A DNA stretch of 64,000 bases from Nocardioides immobilis (GTDB lineage Bacteria > Actinomycetota > Actinomycetes > Propionibacteriales > Nocardioidaceae). Shown here in pieces: positions 51,822-60,180 of the stretch. How positions within the stretch are numbered: the first letter of the stretch is position 1; each line of letters opens with the position of its first letter. A model generated the notes under the pieces. That model searched no databases and was not told the DNA's origin. It saw only the letters and a list, made by a program, of their open reading frames with translations. Position numbers and translations under genes: made by a program. The stretch is from positions 102,911 through 166,910 of the forward strand of contig NZ_QXGH01000020.1 of the NCBI RefSeq assembly GCF_003515065.1, written 5' to 3'.

Positions 51822-51836
51822 GGCTACCTTGCGCCT

Positions 51837-52448
51837 GTGCTGAACATCCGGGGGTCCGTCGCCGCGAGCCTGGCCGCGTTGGTGCTGCTCAGCGGGTGCG
51901 AGTCAGGGACAGAGCCGGATGCCGATGAACCCACGACGTCCGCAGACTCCCCAGGCCGCGAGGACGCGACCGCGCGCGGGCTCGCGGCCGCGATGATGGC
52001 GCACGTCGAACAGTCGGACATCACGTCGGTCTCCGGGTCCGGTCAGGGCGGAAGGCTCCTCGTCAGCATCGGCCTGCATGGACCCGACGCCTCCAGCGTC
52101 TTCGTGCTGGTGTCCGAGGAATCGCCCGGAAGGAGCACGTGCGGTGGCGACGACGGCTTTGTCCAGGTCGACTGCACGGTCGGACCACGTTTCAGCGAAG
52201 TGGTGGAGAAGAAGCGCGTCGGCCCACGTACGCCGGTCTACCTCGGCCGGGCCGAGAGCGCCGCGCGCGGGGACGTCCTGGTGGAGATCTTTGGCCGTCC
52301 GTCGAGAGCCGCCCTCGCGCTGGTTCGGGCTCTGGTGGCCGACCCGCTGGTCGGTCTGGAGACATCGGCAACGTTCAACGACCGGGGCGAGGAGATCGAG
52401 GACTTCGCCGACCTCGAGATCACGTCGGACCACAACGTCATCGACTAA
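51837..52448 (+). CDS. Lipoprotein of unknown function
   Basis: 203 residues, GTG start. Lipobox LLSGC with Cys near residue 21, followed by a Glu/Asp/Thr linker. The mature domain (LLVSIGLHGPDASSVFVLVSEES, GDDGFVQVDC, VLVEIFGRPSRAALALVRALV, DRGEEIEDFADLEITSDHN) has no recognised family. TACCTT six bases before the start indicates its own leaderless promoter (51825-51830). A strong hairpin follows the stop. It lies inside the sigma/protease cluster, but its link to it is only positional. Confidence 0.7.
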   Translation: MLNIRGSVAASLAALVLLSGCESGTEPDADEPTTSADSPGREDATARGLAAAMMAHVEQSDITSVSGSGQGGRLLVSIGLHGPDASSVFVLVSEESPGRSTCGGDDGFVQVDCTVGPRFSEVVEKKRVGPRTPVYLGRAESAARGDVLVEIFGRPSRAALALVRALVADPLVGLETSATFNDRGEEIEDFADLEITSDHNVID

Positions 52449-52487
52449 CTCGCGCTCCGTCGGCGAATACTGCCGACGCAGCGCGAG
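52449..52487. terminator. Bidirectional hairpin terminator
   Basis: 16-base arms CTCGCGCTCCGTCGGC and GCCGACGCAGCGCGAG (one mismatch) with a seven-base loop, starting at the base after the lipoprotein stop and 11 bases from the convergent S8 protease stop. Confidence 0.75.
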
Positions 52488-52498
52488 CCAACGAGCCT

Positions 52499-53998
52499 TT
52501 AAAGGGGGCCGATGATCGGCTTCCCGTCGGGGCCGGGTCCAGCGGCCGCGGCGGCGGTGGTGAGCTCGTTGTAGGCCCTCCACGGATGGGTGGTGTTACC
52601 GGTCGCGCTCATGTGCGCCGCGATGGCGCCGGTCACCATGGGTGCGGCGAACGACGTACCGCTCCACCGCGCCAAGCCGTCGAACTGGCGAACCTCCGGA
52701 GTCCCGCTCTGGGTCTGGGGGTTCTTGTTCTCCGGGTAGTGACAGGTGTAGGTGCCGACCGGGAACGCGTTGACGAGGTCGCGACCCCGGGCGTAGACCT
52801 TCACCCACTTGCCGAAGTTGGAGAACTTGGACCGCTTCCTGTCCGGGTCGACCGAGCCGACGCCGACCACCCAGGGGTACGCCGCGGGGTAGAACTTCTC
52901 GTCATCACCATCGTTGCCCGCCGCGGCGACCACGAGCGTGTTGACGTTTTTGATGACGCCCTTCGTGGCCAACAGGATCTCGAGCCCGAGCAGGCCGTTG
53001 TTGTTGAGGGTGCGCGAGCCGGCCGAGATGCTGATCAGCTGGGGGAGGTCGTTCTCGTTGATCGCCTCGTTGAGCTGCTCGCAGATCTCCGACTCGGAGA
53101 CCGCACCGCCGTGGGTCAACACGCCCTCGACCTCGACGCGGGCTGCCGGCGCCAGGCACTTGATCACCCCAGCGACGAAGGTGCCGTGACCGGCGTACTC
53201 GTGGATCTCTGTCCCGTTGAGGTGCTCCTCGTCCTCCTTGTCGGCGTACACGTCGGAGACCCACTGCTTCGTGGTCGGGTGTGAAGCGGCAGCAGTCCAC
53301 CAGCCGGTGTCGACGACGGACACGCGCACGCCGTCGCCGACTTGCCCGTCCGGATTGACCGGGGGCCACGGCCCGGTCTCGCGTGGCCGCTCGGGCTCGA
53401 TTGCCGGGCACAGGTTGCCGACAGGGCCGGTCACGTACAGGACGTGGTCGGGCTGTGCCAGCACCGGTGGCTCCTTGTCCTCCTCCTCGTCGTCCTCGTT
53501 CGACCTCTCCCTGTCGCCGAACTGTGCGCGGCGCTCCTTGTCGATCTCGTCGAGGGTGACGAGCACGGAATCGGCCTCGTCAGAACGAGAGGGCATATCG
53601 ACCATCACAAGGCCATCGGGCAACCGGACGTCCTCCCTGCGCACGGGCGCCCGGCCGCCGAAGAGATCGTCCCTACGTGTGAAGAAGTCAACGAACTCGT
53701 CGAAGTAGCGCTGGTCGTCGGTGTTGTCACGAACGAGGGCAATCCCCGGTCGGAACAGGAAGTTTGCGTCTGCGTCGTCCTTGGCGAGGTACGGGCCATC
53801 GGGCGCGGCCACGCCGACGTCGCCGTTTTCACGGAACGCCCGCCGGACGACCGCGACCTGACTTCGAAGCCGCTCGGCGTCAACGCGAGGGGGGTCCGGC
53901 TTGGCGATCGGCGGCTTGATCGGAGACCACGGAAGGCGGAATCGAATCCTTTCGAATAGGTCGCGGAGGGAGAAGGTCGGTCGGGGGGACTCGGTCAT
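52499..53998 (-). CDS. Intracellular subtilisin-like S8 serine peptidase
   Basis: 499 residues without signal peptide or membrane helix, so probably cytoplasmic. An N-terminal part of about 200 residues ends in an acidic stretch (SNEDDEEEDKEPP). The catalytic domain shows Asp in VSVVDTGWW (about 230), His in YAGHGTFVAGV (about 271), Asn in VVAAAGNDGD (about 362) and Ser in WSGTSFAAPMV (about 449): a complete triad. It lacks a typical export propeptide. GAGGAG precedes the ATG. It is divergent from the CHAT gene across a palindrome also found before the sigma gene. G+C is lower than in neighbouring housekeeping genes. Confidence 0.88.
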   Translation of the reverse strand: MTESPRPTFSLRDLFERIRFRLPWSPIKPPIAKPDPPRVDAERLRSQVAVVRRAFRENGDVGVAAPDGPYLAKDDADANFLFRPGIALVRDNTDDQRYFDEFVDFFTRRDDLFGGRAPVRREDVRLPDGLVMVDMPSRSDEADSVLVTLDEIDKERRAQFGDRERSNEDDEEEDKEPPVLAQPDHVLYVTGPVGNLCPAIEPERPRETGPWPPVNPDGQVGDGVRVSVVDTGWWTAAASHPTTKQWVSDVYADKEDEEHLNGTEIHEYAGHGTFVAGVIKCLAPAARVEVEGVLTHGGAVSESEICEQLNEAINENDLPQLISISAGSRTLNNNGLLGLEILLATKGVIKNVNTLVVAAAGNDGDDEKFYPAAYPWVVGVGSVDPDRKRSKFSNFGKWVKVYARGRDLVNAFPVGTYTCHYPENKNPQTQSGTPEVRQFDGLARWSGTSFAAPMVTGAIAAHMSATGNTTHPWRAYNELTTAAAAAGPGPDGKPIIGPL

Positions 53999-54118
53999 GA
54001 TGCTCCTCGCGGGGGCAGGTAGGGGGCGGGCTCCGGGCCGAGTCCCGCGCGCGGCGCTAACGTAGTCCCGCTCCGTCAGACCCGTAAACAGGGGAAACCC
54101 CGACTACTCGAGGCGCAG
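53999..54118. promoter_or_regulatory. Divergent promoter region of S8 and CHAT genes
   Basis: Minus strand: TTTACG, 18 bases, TACGTT is a possible sigma-A-type promoter for the S8 gene. The palindromic motif at 54088-54106 lies at its upstream edge and 12 bases before the CHAT start, so one bound factor, or the module's sigma factor, could serve both genes. Confidence 0.45.
54088..54106. promoter_or_regulatory. Module motif, copy 2 (S8/CHAT)
   Basis: ACAGGGGAAACCCCGACTA with the perfect centre GGGG-AAA-CCCC. It matches 15 of 19 positions with ACAGGGAAAATCCCGTGTA upstream of the sigma gene (50702-50720). Confidence 0.5.
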
Positions 54119-56656
54119 ATGCTGGAGGAACTGCTCGAACTGGCGTTCGCGGATCCGGATGAGGCCCTTCGTCAAGCGGCTCAGTTGACCGCTAAGGGGA
54201 CAGACGCAGCCGCACGCTCCTACGCGCACCAAAGTCGGGGAATCGTGCTTCGGCACATGGGACGGTCAGAGGAGGCTCTTGGGGAGTTGAGGGAGGGTCT
54301 CCGTGCTGCGCGACGTACTGGCGACGATGCACGGGTCCGAGATGTCCAGGCGACCTACGGCGCCACCCTGGTGTTCGCGGGTCGCACCCGGGCCGGCCTG
54401 GAGCAGATCGATGAGGCGCTGACAGGAGCGACTGGACCTAGCGGGGCGCGAATCCGGATGCGAAAAGCGGGGGCCTTGGTCCTGCTCGGCCGCCACGATG
54501 AGGCTCTGCCTGTGATGCGAACCGCGCTCAAGGAGATCATCCGCAGTCGCGATCTCGTTTGGGAGGGGCGAACGAGGATCTGGCTCAGCTTCATCGAGCT
54601 CTGCCAGGGCCGGATTGATGTCGCCGAAAGCGAATCGCTACTCGCCGAACGGGTCCTTCTGCGGACGGACTCAATCGACGTATTGGCCGCGATGGAGAAC
54701 CTCGCTGAGATCGCCATGGCTCGGGGTGACCTGGTCGGAGCACTAACGCGCTACGCCGCAATCGTCGATGGCTATCGAGATGCAGGACGTCCGATGCGGT
54801 TCGTTGGAACGGCTGCGCATGCCTCCGCATACCTAGCGGCTGGATTGGCAGACGAAGCGGTGGCCATGCTTGAGGACAGACTCAACGGGACGTCGCTACC
54901 TGCACTAGAACAAGCAGAGTTCGATCTGCTGATGGCGACCGCGATGCTCGCCGCCGATGAGCCCGAGCGCGCGAGAACCGCGGCACGCCGTGCGAGATCG
55001 GTGTTCTCGCGCCAGGGACGGGGTTGGCACGAAGCACGGGCGCGTCTGATCGAGGTTCGGGCGGGTCTTCTGGCTGGCCGTCGGGTCAGCCTCTCCCGAG
55101 ATGCCCTTCCTACGGCGCAAGCACTCCATCTCGAGCGCGCCGACGAGGCGCCTGTCGCGCTGACTGCCGCCGGCCGCATCGCCAGCGGTGACGAGCGCCT
55201 CCAACTCTGGCGCAGAGCAGCGACCTATCGCCATCGTCCCAACGGCCTCGTGCGGGCAAGCGCCTACCTGGCTGGCGCTTTGGAGCGGGAGGAGTGCGAA
55301 GACCGGGGCGGCGTCCTCCGCGCCTGCGGTGCGGGCCTTGACGCGATCGACGAGCACCGGCGGTTGATGGGGAGCTCCGAGCTGCGGGCTCTGGCGACGA
55401 CCCACGGCCGCGAGCTGACCGAGATTGCCCTCCGCCACGCCGCGCACGAGCCGCGCTCCCTCCTCCGTTGGAGCGAGCGCACCCGCGCCACTGCTCTCGC
55501 CCAGCCGCCCGCGACGTCAGACGCGGCGACCATCCCCGCCTCCCTCGCGGCGTTGCGCGACAACGGCCGCCGCCTCGCGGAAGCCCGACAGGCGGGCGAG
55601 CCGACGGAGGATCTGGAGAAGGAGCGGCTGCGCCTGGAGCGGGCGGTCCGCACCGAGAGCCACACCCAGTCCGCGGCCGACACCGACCCGCAGCGGCCCG
55701 CGACTGCTGAGGAGATCGTGGCTGGCGTGGGCGACGGGTGCCTGGTCGAGCTGGTCGATGTCGACGGCACCCTGCACGTGCTCGTCGTTCACAACGGCCG
55801 CGTCCGCCGCCGGGTTGCCGGCACCACGGCTGAGGTCAACGACCTGCTGGGGCCTGCGTCGATGCTGCTCCGACGGGCCTCCCGCGGCCGCCCGGCCAAC
55901 ACGGCCGACATCGGCCGCCGCCTCCAGGAGGCGATTCTCGGCGACGCCGCACGCCTGATCCCGGACGGCCCGATCACCCTCGCCCCGACCGCCCGCCTCC
56001 ACGGCTTGGCTTGGTCGCTCGTGCCCACCCTGCACGACCGGCCGTTCAGCGTGGTGCCGTCGGCGGGGCAGTGGCTCCGCGCCCGAGAGGTACGGCGACC
56101 GACCCCGCGCCGCACCCTGCTGGTCGCCGGGCCGAACCTCGAGTCAGGCGGAGCCGAGGTCCCGGTCCTCGCCCGACGGCTCGCGGACGCCGTACTGCTC
56201 GATGGTCCGCAGGCCACCGTGGCGGACGTCCTGGCAGCCCTCGACGGCGCCGACCTCGCCCACCTCGCGACCCACGGGCGGTTCCGAGCCGACAGCCCGC
56301 TGTTCTCGTCCCTCGACCTCGCCGACGGACCCCTCACCGTTCACGACCTGGAACGACTCACCACCGCGCCGTACCGCGTCGTGCTCTCCGCCTGCGAGTC
56401 CGGTGTCCTCGCCCCCGTCGGCGCCCAGGAGCTACTCGGCCTGGCGGCTGCGCTCTTCTCGATCGGCACGGCCGGCCTGGTCTGCAGCGTCGCGGAGGTC
56501 AACGACGCGGCGACCGCCGGGCTGATGGTCGGCCTCCACGACGGCCTCGTCCGAGGCGACGACCCGGCGACCGCGCTGCTTCACGTCCGCCGAGCAGCAG
56601 CCGCCGATCCGGTCGCCGCCGGCACCGCCGCCGCCTTCGTCGCGCTCGGCGTCTAA
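54119..56656 (+). CDS. TPR-CHAT caspase-family protease
   Basis: 845 residues. Residues 1 to about 440 are helical TPR-like repeats (LLELAFADPDEALRQAAQL, GIVLRHMGRSEEALGELREGL, GALTRYAAIVDGYRDAG). A helical linker leads to the C-terminal CHAT domain with catalytic His in LAHLATHGRF (about 719) and Cys in VVLSACESGV (about 758), so the dyad is intact. No signal peptide. Such architecture occurs in Csx29 of type III-E CRISPR and in other defence or death-like systems. The first 1.2 kb has distinctly lower G+C and rarer codons (CTA, TTG, GCA) than the CHAT half and the surroundings, which suggests transfer or domain swapping. Confidence 0.87.
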   Translation: MLEELLELAFADPDEALRQAAQLTAKGTDAAARSYAHQSRGIVLRHMGRSEEALGELREGLRAARRTGDDARVRDVQATYGATLVFAGRTRAGLEQIDEALTGATGPSGARIRMRKAGALVLLGRHDEALPVMRTALKEIIRSRDLVWEGRTRIWLSFIELCQGRIDVAESESLLAERVLLRTDSIDVLAAMENLAEIAMARGDLVGALTRYAAIVDGYRDAGRPMRFVGTAAHASAYLAAGLADEAVAMLEDRLNGTSLPALEQAEFDLLMATAMLAADEPERARTAARRARSVFSRQGRGWHEARARLIEVRAGLLAGRRVSLSRDALPTAQALHLERADEAPVALTAAGRIASGDERLQLWRRAATYRHRPNGLVRASAYLAGALEREECEDRGGVLRACGAGLDAIDEHRRLMGSSELRALATTHGRELTEIALRHAAHEPRSLLRWSERTRATALAQPPATSDAATIPASLAALRDNGRRLAEARQAGEPTEDLEKERLRLERAVRTESHTQSAADTDPQRPATAEEIVAGVGDGCLVELVDVDGTLHVLVVHNGRVRRRVAGTTAEVNDLLGPASMLLRRASRGRPANTADIGRRLQEAILGDAARLIPDGPITLAPTARLHGLAWSLVPTLHDRPFSVVPSAGQWLRAREVRRPTPRRTLLVAGPNLESGGAEVPVLARRLADAVLLDGPQATVADVLAALDGADLAHLATHGRFRADSPLFSSLDLADGPLTVHDLERLTTAPYRVVLSACESGVLAPVGAQELLGLAAALFSIGTAGLVCSVAEVNDAATAGLMVGLHDGLVRGDDPATALLHVRRAAAADPVAAGTAAAFVALGV

Positions 56657-56680
56657 GCGAGCTCGGAGTATGATCACAGT

Positions 56681-56944
56681 ATGACGACCCGCATCACCGT
56701 GAGCCTGCCCGACCACCTGGTCGAGCAGGTCAAGCGGGCGGTCGAGGACGGACAGGCGCCGTCGGTGTCGGCGTACGTGGCCGAGGCGCTGCAGGAGAAG
56801 ACGCCGCCGATCGGGCTCAAAGCGCTGCTCCGCCAGTGGGACGAGGAGCTCGGCCCGCCCAGTGCGGCAGACCGCGCCTGGGCGAAGGCACAACTGGCCC
56901 GCGTCGATCGGGAGATGGCGGCGCGGCACGCGGAGCCTCAGTGA
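56681..56944 (+). CDS. vapB: Antitoxin of a VapBC-type pair (ribbon-helix-helix)
   Basis: 87 residues. MTTRITVSLPDHLVEQVKRAVEDGQAPSVSAYVAEAL (in parts) is the CopG/RHH DNA-binding fold; the C-terminal half should wrap the toxin. It begins 24 bases after the CHAT stop, and its last codons overlap the toxin start by GTGA. Confidence 0.85.
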   Translation: MTTRITVSLPDHLVEQVKRAVEDGQAPSVSAYVAEALQEKTPPIGLKALLRQWDEELGPPSAADRAWAKAQLARVDREMAARHAEPQ

Positions 56945-57321
56945 TCGTAGATCTCACGCTCGACGCCGGAGCTCTCATCGCGATCGAGCGGGGCGACAGC
57001 ACAGTCCGATCGATGGTGGATCAAGCCCTCGCGGACGGCCGGGCGATCCATGTGGTGCCCGGCGTGCTTGCGCAGGTCTGGCGTGGCGGGCCGCGCCAGG
57101 CGAGGTTGGCCGCGTTCATGGACCAGTCTGAGGTCACGCTGGGCAACCTCGATCCCGACACGGCCAAGGCCGTCGGAGTGCTCATCGGCCTGACCGGCCA
57201 TGCCGACGTGGTCGACGTCCACGTCGCGCTGCACGCGCGCCTCCACGGCCACGCGGTGATGACCTCCGACCCCGACGACATCCGAGCTGTCGATCCTTCC
57301 CTCAGTCTGATCGAGGTCTGA
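56941..57321 (+). CDS. vapC: PIN-domain toxin (VapC-type)
   Basis: 126 residues, GTG start. PIN acidic residues are seen in LTLDAGALIAIERGD (first Asp, Glu), TGHADVVDVHVALHA (Asp pair) and VMTSDPDDIRAVDP (last Asp). Such toxins cut tRNA or rRNA when the antitoxin is degraded. Complete and coupled to its antitoxin, in contrast to the PIN remnant at 17.5 kb. Confidence 0.87.
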   Translation: MIVDLTLDAGALIAIERGDSTVRSMVDQALADGRAIHVVPGVLAQVWRGGPRQARLAAFMDQSEVTLGNLDPDTAKAVGVLIGLTGHADVVDVHVALHARLHGHAVMTSDPDDIRAVDPSLSLIEV

Positions 57322-57323
57322 GC

Positions 57324-57755
57324 TCAGTCGTCGCCGGGCTCGGCCTCGTGCCCCGGCCGGCCATGAGTACGACGCGCCTCCTTCAGCTCGGCCTCGTACA
57401 GGTGGCGCCGCCCGCCGACGAGCTCGTCCCGAGCCGACGCCTCGAGTGACTTGAACAGCGCGTAGTAGCCGTCGTCGTACTCCTCGACGATCTGGAACGT
57501 CCACCGCCCGTCGAGCACGTTGCGCCCCACGAGCTCCCGCTCGAACCGGTCGGCGAGATCACCATGACCCGCCTCGCGCAGCTGCTGCACGCCCCTCCCC
57601 AGCGTGAAGTCGGCGGTGCCGGACAGCCGGTGGAACGCGTAGAGATGGCCGCGCGCGATCTCGACCGCCTCGAGCGCCTCGGAGATGTTGCCGAGCGCCT
57701 CGACGGTCAGGTCGTCGATGCCGTCCGGGCGGGTGTGCTCCTCACTGGGTCCCAT
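57324..57755 (-). CDS. Hypothetical protein
   Basis: 143 residues from MGPSEEHTRPDGI. Helical and soluble: LTVEALGNISEALEAVEIARGHLYAFHRLSG, LREAGHGDLADRFERELVG, a central GRWTFQIVEEYDDGYYALFK and a charged C-terminus. Family not recognised with a function. Its stop lies three bases from the vapC stop (convergent). Confidence 0.65.
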   Translation of the reverse strand: MGPSEEHTRPDGIDDLTVEALGNISEALEAVEIARGHLYAFHRLSGTADFTLGRGVQQLREAGHGDLADRFERELVGRNVLDGRWTFQIVEEYDDGYYALFKSLEASARDELVGGRRHLYEAELKEARRTHGRPGHEAEPGDD

Positions 57756-57840
57756 CCTCCGATGCTGACAGATGCACCCGATTGTGCGGGACGCCAAACG
57801 GCAGGCCCGACCTTGGCCACTCGGGCCGAGAGGTTGACCC

Positions 57841-57936
57841 GCCCGCCGGCGGCGCGTCGTCGAGGACGTTGACCTGGTCTCCGTCTACGCCGCCGTCCAG
57901 GCCTGCCCGGTCCAGGCGCTGAGCCTGCAGGACTGA
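57841..57936 (+). pseudogene. C-terminal remnant of a small ferredoxin gene
   Basis: The frame ending at the TGA 57934-57936 reads VVEDVDLVSVYAAVQACPVQALSLQD, in which AVQACPVQALSL is the last-cysteine motif of actinobacterial 3Fe-4S/4Fe-4S ferredoxins. No start codon, ribosome site or upstream cysteines are present, so only about 25 codons survive. The remaining bases 57756-57840 show nothing. Confidence 0.55.
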
Positions 57937-57960
57937 CGCTCCGGCCGCAGGCGCCTCGGC

Positions 57961-59043
57961 TCAGGCGTCCGCTGCCGGCCCGAAGATCCGGTCCTCGATG
58001 ACCGGGGTGAGCTCGACGGCCGAGCGCGGTCCCCCTTCCAGGACGATCTCCTGGCCGGGCTGCCGGAACAGGAAACCCATCAGGTGCGGACTCATCAGGG
58101 CTCCGTCGGACGGCTCCTTGTACGGCGGCTCGGACGGTGGTTCGTCGTCGCTCGCGACCCTGACCTCGGTCTCGTCACCGACGACCGGCTCGGCGGTGAA
58201 CGCGTCGAACACCGCGAACCCGCCCCGCAGCTGCTTGACGAACGGCTCGTCGAGGCCGTCGAGGCCGTCGAGGGCCAGTCGCGCGTCGCCACCCTTGTTC
58301 CACTGGAACACGCCCATCGCCGACAGGCCGGCGAAGCGCCGGAACGGGATCGAACCCTCGAGCTCGGCGACCGTGCGGGTCGTGTGCTTGGACTGGTGGG
58401 TGACCCGCGCGAGGTCGAAGAAGAGGGGTCGTCGAGCGTCAGCGACTGGTAGGGATCCACCACGACCCGGCGGTCGGGCCCGGGCCCGCGGTCGGTGAGC
58501 TCGCCCTCCGACAGCAGGTGGTCGCACAGCAGGTCGGCGATCTTCGTGGAGTACTTCAGGTGGAGGTGGCTGTCCTTCATGAACACGTCGTCGAGCTCGC
58601 CCTGGTGCTTGTCCACCTCGGCGTAGATGTCGAGTACGTCGATGCCGTGGAGCTGGGAGCTCTTGCGGTGGAACTCGTAGACGTCGAGGTCCCGGAACGA
58701 GCGCACGTAGGCCATCGAGGGGAAGAACACCGACACGACCCGACCCGGCAGCGTGCTGTAGAGGGGCGTACATGTCGTTGATGGAGCGCTCGACCTGGTC
58801 CGCGGAGAGGGCGGCCTTCCTGCGGTGGTAGATGTCGATGATCATCGAATCGAGGATCACGAGGTCGGCCGTCTCCAGCAGCTGGCGGTGCTGGTTCCAC
58901 ATGTGCACGTGGAACAGCGAGCAGCTGCCGCCCATGGAGAGGTTGTAGACATCGATGTTCTCGGCCGCGAGCCGCTCGGTCACGATCTTGCTGAAGCCGA
59001 AGCGGAAGACGCAGTTCGAGTTGCCGACGATGACAGCGTGCAC
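57961..59043 (-). pseudogene. SGNH/GDSL-like hydrolase gene with two frameshifts
   Basis: Read with two one-base corrections it gives about 360 residues: VHAVIVGNSNCVFRFGFSKIV (block I-like GNSN), LVILDSMIIDIYH, then after a shift near 58757-58762 (APL/YSTLPGRVVSVFF) KHQGELDDVFMKDSHLHLKYS (DxxH block V), then after a shift near 58423-58428 LFFDLARVTHQSKHTT to the end GPAADA. Both shifts lie at short C/G runs where one base is missing. GTG start seven bases after the sulfotransferase stop. Fold assignment is tentative; a carbohydrate esterase or acyltransferase would suit the neighbour. Confidence 0.55.
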
Positions 59044-59050
59044 GACTACC

Positions 59051-60067
59051 TCATCCCCACGGCGCGGTCGCGTGCACGTCCGTCCCGCCGGACACGATGT
59101 AGGCGTCCGGCAGGGGGCGTCGACGTACGCGATCCCGCGCGGCTCGATGTCCCAGTACGACAGGTCGATGCCCAGCCTGGCCTTCACGTCCTCGGCGAGC
59201 GGGAGCGTGTACTTCTCCTGGACGTACTGGTAGAGCTCGCGGTCCATCGTCTTGGTCCACAGCGACTCGCACTTGGCGGCCTCCTCGATCACCTGCGGCG
59301 AGGGGTCGTCCCAGTGCGGGTTCTGGTAGCCGCGGCCGTTGCAGTAGACCAGGGTGCCCTTCGGAACGCGGTAGACGGCGCCGTCGCGCTCCTCCTCGTA
59401 GTCGCCGTCCTTGGCGTGGACGAAGCGAGGGGTGTAGCCGGCGTTGACCTTCTCGTCGGCGTCGGAGCTGTAGTAGGAGACGTCGTTGGGCAGGCCGAGG
59501 AAGTCGTAGATCTTCTCCTCGAACTGGGGGGCGTCCCGCTTGAAGTGCTTCTCGTACTCCATGAAGAGGAAGTTCTCGGACCCGAACTGCTCGACGTAGC
59601 GCTCCAGGAGCTCGCCCAGCGGGTGGTAGAAATTGCCCTTGCCCTTGCCCTTGCCCTTGCCCTCGAGCTCGTCGAGGAAGGTCGCCGCCAGCCGCCGGGA
59701 GCGCGCCTTCTGGAGGTAGCGCGAGTAGGCGAAGTCGGTGAACCGCCGGAAGGTGAAGATCAGGCGGACGTCGGTCCCGACGGTCTCCTCCAGTCGATCC
59801 ATGGTCTTCGGCTTGATGTGGCAGCCGGGCGAGATGTCGGCGACGAACCGCTCACCGGTGTGGTTCCTGAAGCGGTGGCGGTACCAGTCGGCGCCCTTGC
59901 TCCAGTGCTGGAAGTTGCCGAAGAAGTTCAGCTCCTTGAGTCCTCGGACACACAGATGTCCGGGTGCCTCAGGAACAGCTTGTGGATGAGGGTCGAACCG
60001 GCTTGCCCATGCCGATGTAGAAGACGTTCGGAAGGGGGCCCGGTTCGTACGCGGGCGCAGATTCCAC
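59051..60067 (-). pseudogene. Sulfotransferase gene with three frameshifts
   Basis: With one-base corrections the gene reads GTG, ...PNVFYIGMGK / AGSTLIHKLFLRHPDICVSED / KELNFFGNFQHW..., then IFTFRRFTDFAYSRYLQKARS (3'-phosphate-binding region), FLFMEYEKHFKR, IYDFLGLPNDV, to YWDIEPRGIAYVDA / PDAYIVSGGTDVHATAPWG and TGA. The 5' phosphosulfate loop GKAGSTLIHK is the PAPS site. Shifts fall near 60000, 59937 and 59116. It would transfer sulfate from PAPS to a glycan or small molecule. Three shifts in 1 kb imply decay, or a locally poor consensus. Confidence 0.65.
59633..59662. repeat. Hexamer tandem repeat TTGCCC x5
   Basis: Five perfect copies within the sulfotransferase gene; the minus strand encodes alternating Gly-Lys. 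A slippage-prone site in frame. Confidence 0.8.
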
Positions 60068-60180
60068 CTAGGCTCCGTACTGACTTGGCGTGATGCCCGG
60101 TCGGGCAGGACACCACTGATGCTAGCCGGTGACCCGGGCCGTCGCGCACGACCTGCACTTGTTGCCGGATCCCGAGGCCG

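Noticed and set aside
50698..56656. The sigma/CHAT cluster as a CRISPR type III-E locus
   Set aside because: No Cas7-like effector, crRNA array or Csx30/31-like gene is present; only the protease-sigma logic is similar.
57961..59802. A single 613-residue protein across the SGNH-like and sulfotransferase genes
   Set aside because: It is produced by frameshifts that join parts of two genes. Homology changes frame at short C/G runs and the sulfotransferase has its own stop at 59051-59053.
57961..60067. Programmed ribosomal frameshifting in the sulfotransferase/SGNH region
   Set aside because: Five shifts in the same direction, no slippery heptamers with downstream structures; mutation or sequence error is simpler.
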